A stretch of 8,249 bases of DNA, taken from the NCBI GenBank assembly GCA_015520975.1, contig WAOZ01000091.1, forward strand, positions 1 to 8,249, written 5' to 3'. Source of the stretch: DHVE2 group archaeon (GTDB taxonomy: Archaea > Thermoplasmatota > Thermoplasmata > Thermoplasmatales > Aciduliprofundaceae). The notes under the pieces were generated by a model. The model had not been told where the DNA came from and searched no databases. It saw only the letters and a program-made list of their open reading frames with translations. The translations under genes and the position numbers were made by a program. Shown here one piece after another: positions 1-5,557 of the stretch (its first letter is position 1; each line of letters begins with the position of its first letter).

Positions 1-75
1 GGCCTTGGGGCGATTCGGGGGAGCATGGGGATGAAGACATTGTTGGTAGTTTCGCTGATATTAAGTCATAGCTAA
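1..75 (+). CDS. Possible 3' end of a truncated upstream membrane-protein gene
   Basis: Reading from base 1, frame 1 stays open for 24 codons to TAA at 73-75. Its last half (MKTLLVVSLILSHS) is hydrophobic, as in the final helix of a membrane protein. A second frame (base 3 onward, ending in TAG at 69-71) is also open but encodes an acidic, non-hydrophobic peptide, so the choice of frame is uncertain. A run of five T at 82-86 just after the stop could be a weak archaeal terminator, which mildly supports a gene ending here. No family can be named from so short a piece, and it could be non-coding. Confidence 0.22.
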   Translation, partial: GLGAIRGSMGMKTLLVVSLILSHS

Positions 76-221
76 CCATAATTTTTCTGCTGTACCAATC
101 AATAAATTCGTTAAAGGAAGAGAGGCGCCATATGTGATGCTCGTATTCAAGCCAGAATCTTTACATCTTACAATTTGTCTACAGATTGTTCTTTCGAGAC
201 ACAACACCTAAAATGGAAAGC
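76..221. other. Intergenic stretch with no recognised gene
   Basis: No open frame with a ribosome binding site is visible on either strand. Apart from the short T-tract at 82-86 and the promoter that begins at its right edge, I see no repeat, RNA gene or clear hairpin here. Confidence 0.5.
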
Positions 222-231
222 TATATATATA
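213..231 (+). promoter_or_regulatory. BRE/TATA promoter for the leader ORF and secreted-protein gene
   Basis: A purine-rich BRE-like stretch (ATGGAAAG) precedes an alternating TA box at 222-231. Archaeal transcripts usually start about 25 bp from the centre of the box, which puts the start near 248-255, just at the Shine-Dalgarno of the nine-codon leader ORF. The box is one of the strongest in the window. The inferred start site has not been measured. Confidence 0.6.
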
Positions 232-264
232 TCACATATATGCCCCATTGAGGAGGTCGGCGAA

Positions 265-294
265 ATGAATGTGCATAAGAGGAGAAAGCTATGA
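265..294 (+). CDS. Nine-codon leader ORF coupled to the secreted-protein gene
   Basis: ATG at 265 starts a nine-residue peptide, MNVHKRRKL, ending in TGA at 292-294. A near-perfect Shine-Dalgarno (GAGGAGGT, 250-257) sits 7 nt ahead of it. Its stop overlaps the ATG of the downstream gene as ATGA (291-294), the same coupling signature used at most real gene junctions in this window. A second Shine-Dalgarno (GAGGAG, 279-284) for the downstream gene lies inside its codons. The peptide is strongly basic (KRRK). I infer a leader or upstream ORF that governs translation of the next gene. It could also be a chance frame created by two tandem ribosome binding sites. Confidence 0.4.
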   Translation: MNVHKRRKL

Positions 295-1046
295 CAAATA
301 GAGATATGGGGCTATCAAAAAGAAATAACGGATATGTGATTGCCATTATCATATGTATCAGTGCTTTTGCAGTACTTCTCGCTTTGAGCATGTCAGCACA
401 TGCTACATGGGGACATACAACGTACAGTGTGTTTTTAAAAGAATGGAAGAGCACAGACCAGGCAAACTATCATGCTGGGGGGCCTAATCATCCATATATT
501 GGTAACTATAATCACTATGGTGGAGAGATTGATGGAAAGAAAGGATGGAAATGGAGCTGGTGGAACACTGGATATTATGTACCTATTAAATTCACAGGCA
601 GCGTAACATTCAAAGCGAAACCTTCTGGAGGGATAACTAGCGATACTTCTTCTGCAGGAAGGGCACCGAAGGGAGGTTTGGTCATAGGTTCTATCGGAGT
701 AAGTATTGGTCCTTGGTCTGTTGGAATACCCACTGCAGATTATATCTCATACTGCTATAACCCAGCCACATTCACTGGAACATGGACCGATTACAGAACC
801 TATGATGCATCATTAATGAATTCGGATTTTGCATTCTGGCAATCTATGTACCCATATTCATCTACCTATAACAAAGATCAAAAAGTGGTAATAAAAATGG
901 GAGTTGTTCGTGCAGGCGCCGCTGATCCATTACAACAACCTCAACCAGTTATCAACGGATATGATAGCTCCAGCGCTTACTTTGTTTTGGGTGATAACAA
1001 CGGTGGAGACGACGGATATATCGACCCAATATGGAAAAACAGTTAA
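291..1046 (+). CDS. Secreted aromatic- and glycine-rich protein of unknown function
   Basis: This 251-residue protein belongs to no family I recognise. Residues 14-35 form a hydrophobic signal helix after a KRNN stretch, followed by a good signal-peptidase I site (A36-H-A38, cleavage before T39), so the product is probably exported and released. The mature part is rich in Trp, Tyr, Gly and Asn, with a cluster W86/W88/W90/W91, a glycine-rich hydrophobic segment around 130-145, one mature Cys (C155), and an Asp/Gly-rich tail (D235, D240, D241, D245) that could bind a cation. It has no N-X-S/T sequon, unlike the membrane proteins downstream. The start is set by GAGGAG at 279-284. It lies directly upstream of an ABC transporter gene set and may be its substrate or partner; that is inference. 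The TWGH mature N-terminus and the NYHAGG segment faintly recall lactococcin-972-type bacteriocins, too weakly to assign. Confidence 0.85.
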   Translation: MTNRDMGLSKRNNGYVIAIIICISAFAVLLALSMSAHATWGHTTYSVFLKEWKSTDQANYHAGGPNHPYIGNYNHYGGEIDGKKGWKWSWWNTGYYVPIKFTGSVTFKAKPSGGITSDTSSAGRAPKGGLVIGSIGVSIGPWSVGIPTADYISYCYNPATFTGTWTDYRTYDASLMNSDFAFWQSMYPYSSTYNKDQKVVIKMGVVRAGAADPLQQPQPVINGYDSSSAYFVLGDNNGGDDGYIDPIWKNS

Positions 1047-1052
1047 TAACAG

Positions 1053-1067
1053 CTTTTAAATTTTTAT
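1053..1067 (+). promoter_or_regulatory. TATA promoter of the ABC-transporter genes, overlapping a T-tract
   Basis: CTTTTAAAT at 1053-1061 matches exactly the box in front of the kor operon (5216-5224). It predicts a transcript start near 1083-1086, leaving a short leader that contains the Shine-Dalgarno at 1087-1092. The following T-run (1061-1065) could also terminate transcripts of the secreted-protein gene, so the four transporter genes may be expressed separately from it or only partly together with it. Confidence 0.5.
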
Positions 1068-1097
1068 TGATTATGGTTGTGCAGATGGAGGGAAAAT

Positions 1098-1769
1098 ATG
1101 AAGGTTCAATGCGAGAATGTGGAAAAATACTATCTTGCGGGGAGCAATGTTGTTAAAGCGCTTAGGGGTTTATCGTGTAGTATCACCTCTGGCAGGCTCG
1201 CCGCGGTGGTTGGTCCATCAGGTAGTGGAAAAACCACACTTTTAAACCTAATTGGTGCACTTGATCGCCCCACAAGGGGCAAGATTATGGTGGATGGGCT
1301 GCATCTTGAGACACTTTCCCGGGAGAAGGCAAATGAGTACCGCAAAGAATACATTGGATTTGTGTTCCAGCGTTTCAATCTTGTTCCGTATCTGAGTGTT
1401 CTTGAAAATATAATTCTTCCTGCGTATCTGGCAAAAAAAGGAAAGAAAAAGGCGCTTGTGGATAGGGCAGTGGAAATAATGGAGAATTTAAATATTGTGG
1501 ATAAATCTGGAAAGATGCCAAACGAGCTGAGCGGGGGTGAGCAGCAGAGGGTTGCGATAGCTCGGGCATTGCTTATGAATCCAAAAATTCTATTGGCAGA
1601 CGAGCCAACCGGTGAATTGGATAGAGAGACTGGGAGGGTAATTATTTCAATTCTCAAAGAAATTGCCGATAGTGGCAAGATTGTGATTGTGGCCACTCAT
1701 GACCCGGAGATATCCAATGTGGCGGATTATGTTATCAAATTGAGAGATGGAAAGAGGGTGAGTGAATGA
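1098..1769 (+). CDS. MacB/LolD-type ABC transporter ATP-binding protein
   Basis: This 223-residue cytoplasmic ATPase powers the two permeases encoded downstream. All ABC motifs are present: Walker A GPSGSGKTT at 39-47, Q-loop Q91, signature LSGGE at 144-148, Walker B ILLADE at 164-169 with catalytic E169, D-loop around 172-175, and switch H201. The segment FVFQRFNLVPYLSVLENI is typical of the LolD/MacB/FtsE group, whose members usually drive mechanotransmission, lipoprotein extraction or peptide efflux rather than solute import. Length is normal for the group. The frame extends upstream to a TTG at 1077, but ATG 1098 is preferred because GGAGGG (1087-1092) lies 5 nt before it and it begins at the usual N-terminus (MKVQCENVEKYY). 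The stop overlaps the next ATG as ATGA, so translation is probably coupled. Confidence 0.95.
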   Translation: MKVQCENVEKYYLAGSNVVKALRGLSCSITSGRLAAVVGPSGSGKTTLLNLIGALDRPTRGKIMVDGLHLETLSREKANEYRKEYIGFVFQRFNLVPYLSVLENIILPAYLAKKGKKKALVDRAVEIMENLNIVDKSGKMPNELSGGEQQRVAIARALLMNPKILLADEPTGELDRETGRVIISILKEIADSGKIVIVATHDPEISNVADYVIKLRDGKRVSE

Positions 1770-2275
1770 AAATAGATCGCCGGATAATCGTCTTGGCAGT
1801 GTTTGCATCGCTGCTTCTCGTGGCTGCAGTGTATTACTACGCGGTGCGTCCCGGCGCTGAGAAGGTGTTCAAATATGATGTTATAAAAGCTATGGAGAAT
1901 CTTAACGAGGTTATGTACCCGTTCTGGGAAAATTATACAATCTCGGGAGTGGCAGCGGAGCATTATCTTGCAAACTCATCCGCGTATTTTATGAAAGCGG
2001 CAGATAAAGCCAAAGTACTTTTAATTGGCTCCACGCCATACAGCAAACTCTCAGAGGTTATTAACGAAATAGTGGAATTGCTCCATAAAAACTCATCGTT
2101 CATATATTCAATCTGGGCCACTTGGAACGACTCAGAAGAGGGCTTGCCTTACCGAACGATATGCCCGTGGAATCTGAATAATCTGACCTCAGAATCTCCA
2201 GATGATTTTGTAGACGACTGCACAACCACAAATTGGAACATGCTGATAGAGTTTCTGGAGAGCATAGTGCTTTAA
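1766..2275 (+). CDS. Small membrane-anchored extracytoplasmic protein of the ABC operon
   Basis: This 169-residue protein is unrecognised. Residues 7-27 form one hydrophobic helix after a short basic N-terminus (KIDRR), giving an N-in anchor or uncleaved signal with about 140 residues outside. The exterior contains five N-glycosylation sequons (N56, N70, N109, N121, N139), a mostly helical-looking middle section, and two cysteines (C133, C152) that could form a disulphide. The gene overlaps the ATPase gene by 4 nt (ATGA, 1766-1769) and ends 11 nt before the first permease, so it is an integral part of the operon. By position it may be an accessory subunit, substrate-binding partner or immunity-type factor. 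It shows no HlyD/MacA features (no lipoyl or beta-barrel pattern), so it is not an ordinary MacA. Function unknown. Confidence 0.85.
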   Translation: MKIDRRIIVLAVFASLLLVAAVYYYAVRPGAEKVFKYDVIKAMENLNEVMYPFWENYTISGVAAEHYLANSSAYFMKAADKAKVLLIGSTPYSKLSEVINEIVELLHKNSSFIYSIWATWNDSEEGLPYRTICPWNLNNLTSESPDDFVDDCTTTNWNMLIEFLESIVL

Positions 2276-2286
2276 GGTGAATATAT

Positions 2287-3432
2287 ATGATTGGCAGGAT
2301 GATTTTGCCCACGCCGGTTCACCAGATTCTTACCATTCTTGTGGTGTTACTCCTCGCAAGCGTTTTTACCATTATTTATTCCTCAGAAAATGGGTTGAAA
2401 GATCAGGATATATCCACATTTGGCTCAAATACTATCTACGGCGAGTATGTCTATTATATGGGGTTTGACGAATCTCAGAGGGAGAAAATAGAGAAAACTA
2501 TGGGAAAAGTCACATCCAGATACCCGTATCTCAAAGAGTATACAATTTACATCACAAATTCTACTATTTCGCTAATTTCGGTAAATAAGGATGAAATATC
2601 TTTGAACACCCGTGAGATTTTTGTTCTAAACACATCTGTGTGTAATGCCCTAAATTTCAGGTATTTAAAAGCGCCTACTGCCACCAGTGGAATCATTCTG
2701 GGCTACGAGATTTACCGGGCATTGCTGGCCACTGGACCCTTGAGTAAGCTTCACATCTTTCTGAAAACTAATGAATCGGAGATATTTAACTACACGGGTC
2801 GTGTGATTGGGGTCATAGGCCCGACGCCCTCCGATAGCGTTAACGCTGGAATTTTCGTGGTTGAAAAAAAGATAAGCATAGCCCATGAGTATCTTTATCC
2901 AAAGTACGTGGTGTTTAAGTACCCTGCCGAGTATAGGGAGTACCGGTACGCTCTCGCACAGGATTTGAACGAGCGGGGTATACCTATAATGACGCCGCAG
3001 GAATCTCATACTGCCGAGTTATTTGTGGAAATACTGAATTTTGCGGCAATATTTACTGGCATTTCCCTGTTATTCGCAATTGGTACTTATTCATTCATCA
3101 GCAAGAAAATATGGCTCAAAGAGCTGGCAATAGCCATTCTCTCCGGGTCAGGGGAGATTAAAGTATTTATCTGGATGTTTTTGAGGAGTTTGATAGTGGT
3201 TCTTGTGGCCATTCCCATAGGCACTCTGCTGGGGGTATTTGCATTCAATTATATAATTTCGTATCTTCCGCCCACTTATTATTTTTATTTCAATCCTCAG
3301 CCGGTGAGTGAAGAGATTTTACTTTTGAATCTAATCTTTGCCATAATTGCAATTTTCTTCATAACTCTGTTTGTATTCAAACGTGCAAGAAAGCGCACCA
3401 CCATTGAAATAATAAGGGAGGTGTTTTACTGA
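2287..3432 (+). CDS. FtsX/MacB-like ABC transporter permease, first of two
   Basis: This 381-residue membrane protein has the MacB layout: one N-terminal helix (about 10-30), a large extracytoplasmic domain (about 31-245), then three helices near 248-270, 300-322 and 345-366. The cytoplasmic loop after helix 2 (KKIWLKELAIAILSGSGEIKVFIWMFLRS) matches the FtsX-family coupling region that contacts the ATPase. The extracytoplasmic domain is divergent, but GYEIYRALLATG and GRVIGVIG resemble the end of a MacB periplasmic core domain. It carries several sequons (NST, NTS, NES, NYT). Translation starts at ATG 2287, 6 nt after AAGGTGA (2274-2280). It is clearly different in sequence from the second permease, so the transporter is probably a heterodimer of the two. 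Substrate unknown. Confidence 0.87.
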   Translation: MIGRMILPTPVHQILTILVVLLLASVFTIIYSSENGLKDQDISTFGSNTIYGEYVYYMGFDESQREKIEKTMGKVTSRYPYLKEYTIYITNSTISLISVNKDEISLNTREIFVLNTSVCNALNFRYLKAPTATSGIILGYEIYRALLATGPLSKLHIFLKTNESEIFNYTGRVIGVIGPTPSDSVNAGIFVVEKKISIAHEYLYPKYVVFKYPAEYREYRYALAQDLNERGIPIMTPQESHTAELFVEILNFAAIFTGISLLFAIGTYSFISKKIWLKELAIAILSGSGEIKVFIWMFLRSLIVVLVAIPIGTLLGVFAFNYIISYLPPTYYFYFNPQPVSEEILLLNLIFAIIAIFFITLFVFKRARKRTTIEIIREVFY

Positions 3433-4595
3433 TGCTCATTGAGCACGCAAAGCGCCGTTTCAAATCGCAGCGGAGATGGAAAACATTAAAAATTGTAATT
3501 GTCAGTTTTATTCTAATTGTTATCGTTACAAGCAACGGATTTTATCTTTTCGTGTCTCAGATGGCAAACGCTTACGAAGGGCGTTACTATCCTCAGGGTT
3601 CCATGGTGGTGGATGGCGTAAATTCAACTTTGTTTTCCAAAATACTGGCTCAATCTAAGATGCCACATATCGCAGGTTATACGGAGCTTGATAGATTGGT
3701 AAACGGAAGTTATACTGTGGAGTGTGCAGGCTTTGAAGTGAATATTCCTCCTGAGGAGATTGTTGGCGTAACCGAGAAATATTTTACTCTGTTCCATATG
3801 CGCATTGTTGCCGGCTCAGCTATGCAGGGAAGCAGAGATGTTGTTCTGGGCACTGCGATTTTTAATGATTTAAAAAGCAACATTCCCGGATTTGGCGTGG
3901 GAAGCCGATTCACCATATCCGCCGGAAATGTGGAGAAAAACCTAACAGTGGTGGGCGTGGTATCCTCTGGCAGGCCGGGCAGCGCCGTGTTGGAGACAAT
4001 GTCCTGGCAAATCATTGATTATGGGGTGTTTGTTAATAATCGCACGCTTTTGCAATTGTTCGGCACGGAAAACATAACTCCCTACCTCATTGTTAAACCT
4101 GATAGCGGTTACGAGCTCCTTGTTTATTACGAGTTGAATTCCAAGTTTAAGTATGTTGATTATCCCGGGCTGGTGGAGTTCAGAGATAAAGATGCTCTCG
4201 CTTGGCTCGGATATTTTCTCAACCTGCTTACTTATTCCGCATTAATAAGCGGAGCTCTTGCCATATTTGCATCGGCGGTTACGCAGATTAAATATTCTGA
4301 AACAGAGTTTGGAGTGTTCAAGTGCGCAGGCATATCATCATCCAAAATATTTTTAATTTTATTGTTAGAAACGCTCTTTTTGCTTGAGATTTCCCTTGTG
4401 ATAATATTTCTCATCTCTGGATTTTTCTTATTTGGGCTGCTATCACTTTCAGGAATGGGCATGCCTTTAACGGAAATAGTTATTTACGGATTCGTAAAGC
4501 CTGTTATTATGGTGCTGGCAATACTCATGGTTTACCCAATCTACGGCGTGATAAAGTACTATTTGACAGCGCCCGCAAAAATGCTCAGAAACTAA
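3432..4595 (+). CDS. FtsX/MacB-like ABC transporter permease, second of two
   Basis: This 387-residue protein has a basic cytoplasmic N-terminus, helix 1 at about 20-40, an extracytoplasmic domain, and three C-terminal helices near 262-283, 306-338 and 349-372. It fits the MacB core domain well: GVTEKYFTLFHMRIVAGSA, then DVVLGTAIFNDL, then GVGSRF and VVGVVSSG, in the family's usual order. The cytoplasmic loop ETEFGVFKCAGISSSKIFLILLLE is the classic FtsX coupling region. Sequons occur at NST, NGS, NLT, NRT and NIT. Its ATG overlaps the preceding TGA by one base (TGATG, 3430-3434), with GGGAGGTG (3416-3423) 8 nt upstream. It ends flush against a transposase relic on the other strand, so it is the last gene of the operon. 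No MacA-type adaptor is present. Confidence 0.9.
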   Translation: MLIEHAKRRFKSQRRWKTLKIVIVSFILIVIVTSNGFYLFVSQMANAYEGRYYPQGSMVVDGVNSTLFSKILAQSKMPHIAGYTELDRLVNGSYTVECAGFEVNIPPEEIVGVTEKYFTLFHMRIVAGSAMQGSRDVVLGTAIFNDLKSNIPGFGVGSRFTISAGNVEKNLTVVGVVSSGRPGSAVLETMSWQIIDYGVFVNNRTLLQLFGTENITPYLIVKPDSGYELLVYYELNSKFKYVDYPGLVEFRDKDALAWLGYFLNLLTYSALISGALAIFASAVTQIKYSETEFGVFKCAGISSSKIFLILLLETLFLLEISLVIIFLISGFFLFGLLSLSGMGMPLTEIVIYGFVKPVIMVLAILMVYPIYGVIKYYLTAPAKMLRN

Positions 4596-4828
4596 AAAAA
4601 TTGAAAAAACATCCCCTGAACTTTGGCCGCTGCGACAGCAACGAGGAATTGGAACTTAGATTCAGCGCCTTTATCCGCATAGAACTGCGAGCCGCGATCC
4701 GTGTTCACATCCATTATTACTATGTTGTAATTAGATGCGTGGACTATAGCTTCTCTCGTGCTTACATTCTTCTCTATGTAGCAGTGCCTCACTATCCATT
4801 CTATTTTCCTGTCGCTTAACTTTACCAC
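4592..4828 (-). pseudogene. Internally deleted DDE integrase-type transposase relic
   Basis: Read on the minus strand from GTG at 4828, about 79 codons are open to TAG at 4592-4594. The first part (VKLSDRKIEWIVRHC, then EKNVSTREA) looks like the helix-turn-helix N-terminus of archaeal IS481-like/rve transposases. The later part, NTDRGSQFYADKGAESKF (about 4636-4689), is the hallmark stretch around the second catalytic Asp of the DDE core. In intact enzymes these lie well over 100 residues apart and the first Asp and final Glu are present; here the intervening segment and the rest of the catalytic domain are missing. The last 18 residues no longer look like transposase. A GAGGGAG-like ribosome site (near 4840-4846) precedes the GTG. 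It must be inactive. The family name is from memory of the motifs. Confidence 0.6.
4594..4609 (-). terminator. Possible T-tract terminator for the minus-strand relic
   Basis: Two A-runs on the + strand (4594-4600 and 4604-4609) are T-runs on the minus strand, just after the relic's stop. That is the form of an archaeal intrinsic terminator. The + strand has no matching T-tract directly after the permease gene; the pyrimidine-rich stretch at 4801-4860 is the nearest candidate. Confidence 0.3.
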
Positions 4829-4992
4829 TTTCTCTATTTCTCCCTCACTCTTAACTCTTTGGTGAAATGGGCATCTAAGATGCGAATTCCCCCCGAATGT
4901 GGGATTTAAGAGCAACGTAATTGCGAGTTTGACCGCTTTTAGAGGGCTAAATAATTTCCGCACTCCACAATATATAATTAAAATGCACAAAG
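4829..4992. other. Gene-free stretch between transposase relic and tRNA promoter
   Basis: A minus-strand frame runs through here from ATG 4990 into the relic, but it lacks a ribosome site and the peptide is not recognisable, so I do not treat it as coding. The stretch holds a short inverted repeat (GCATC-TAA-GATGC, 4871-4883) and an AT-rich box TATATAATTA (4971-4980) that could act in either direction. No clear transposon terminal repeats are visible. Confidence 0.4.
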
Positions 4993-5000
4993 TTTAAAAA
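4993..5000 (+). promoter_or_regulatory. TATA box of the tRNA-Val gene
   Basis: TTTAAAAA lies about 25-32 bp upstream of the tRNA's first base, the normal place for a TATA box when a tRNA transcript begins at or a few bases before its 5' end. Confidence 0.55.
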
Positions 5001-5024
5001 CATATTTTCTATACCCTAAGAGTG

Positions 5025-5098
<74 letters not shown>

Positions 5099-5117
5099 TT
5101 TTTGGATTTTTGTTTTT
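5099..5117 (+). terminator. T-tract terminator after tRNA-Val
   Basis: Three five-base T-runs (5099-5103, 5107-5111, 5113-5117) follow the last tRNA base directly. Successive T-tracts without an obligatory hairpin are the usual archaeal intrinsic terminator. Confidence 0.6.
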
Positions 5118-5215
5118 CCGAATTAAAATTTATTTGGATTGTGGCTAATTGAGCATTTGTTCGCATATAATATTTTGGACTATGTTTTAAAGAATTCTTG
5201 GAATATTTAAAGAAA

Positions 5216-5239
5216 CTTTTAAATCAGTTCGTTAAATAA
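5216..5239 (+). promoter_or_regulatory. Promoter region of the kor operon
   Basis: CTTTTAAAT (5216-5224) is identical to the box before the ABC ATPase gene. Spacing of about 25-29 bp predicts a start near 5246, which is the first ATG of korD, so that transcript would be leaderless. A second AT-rich box (TTAAATAA, 5232-5239) would start transcription near 5262, favouring one of the internal korD starts. Another, TATTTAAAG, lies at 5204-5212. Confidence 0.45.
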
Positions 5240-5245
5240 ACCGCA

Positions 5246-5557
5246 ATGTTTTTTATAATGCGCCCCATATCCCCCGCACGAAACAACACTATGGAGGATG
5301 TAAAATTGACTCAAAAAAAGCCTCCGGCTCCTAAAAAAAGAGGAACAATCAGAGTGATAGTGGATAGGTGCAAAGGGTGTTGGTATTGTATAGCATATTG
5401 TCCCACAAAAGTTTTACAGGTATCGGAGACTCTTAACGAGAAGGGCTATCATCCGCCGGTGCTGGTTGAAAATCCACCGGAAAAGGTGTGTATAGCCTGT
5501 CACATGTGTGAGATGGTGTGCCCAGATTTTGCGATTATAGTGGAGGAATTGAAATGA
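5246..5557 (+). CDS. korD: 2-oxoglutarate:ferredoxin oxidoreductase delta subunit (8Fe-ferredoxin)
   Basis: This small ferredoxin-like subunit carries electrons between the catalytic centre and external ferredoxin. It has two complete [4Fe-4S] motifs, CKGCWYCIAYCP (C42, C45, C48, C52) and CIACHMCEMVCP (C82, C85, C88, C92), and a lysine/proline-rich N-terminal tail. The start is uncertain. ATG 5246 (103 aa) fits a leaderless transcript from the 5216-5224 box. ATG 5258 and ATG 5291 are in frame. TTG 5306 (83 aa) is the only one with a Shine-Dalgarno (GGAGG, 5293-5297, 8 nt away). The conserved part begins at about residue 33, so no domain depends on the choice. It overlaps korA by ATGA (5554-5557). 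Confidence 0.9.
   Translation: MFFIMRPISPARNNTMEDVKLTQKKPPAPKKRGTIRVIVDRCKGCWYCIAYCPTKVLQVSETLNEKGYHPPVLVENPPEKVCIACHMCEMVCPDFAIIVEELK

Noticed and set aside
1130..1696. Long open frame on the minus strand (188 codons) opposite the ABC ATPase gene
   Set aside because: It lies wholly inside a gene with all ABC motifs intact, has no recognisable domain or ribosome site, and is explained by the codon pattern of the + strand gene.
2277..2468. 63-codon + strand frame starting just before the first permease
   Set aside because: It is an out-of-frame shadow. The same AAGGTGA site fits ATG 2287 with proper spacing, and only that frame gives the membrane-protein pattern.
4601..4819. 72-codon + strand frame after the second permease
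   Set aside because: It is antisense to the transposase relic, lacks a ribosome binding site, and its peptide shows no family features.
4871..4883. Inverted repeat GCATC-TAA-GATGC as a transposon end or regulatory hairpin
   Set aside because: The stem is only five pairs and stands alone, with no partner at the other side of the relic. Such repeats are expected by chance.
4829..4990. Upstream extension of the minus-strand transposase frame to ATG 4990
   Set aside because: The extra 54 residues resemble nothing, no Shine-Dalgarno precedes the ATG, and a GTG with a plausible ribosome site sits just where the recognisable part begins.
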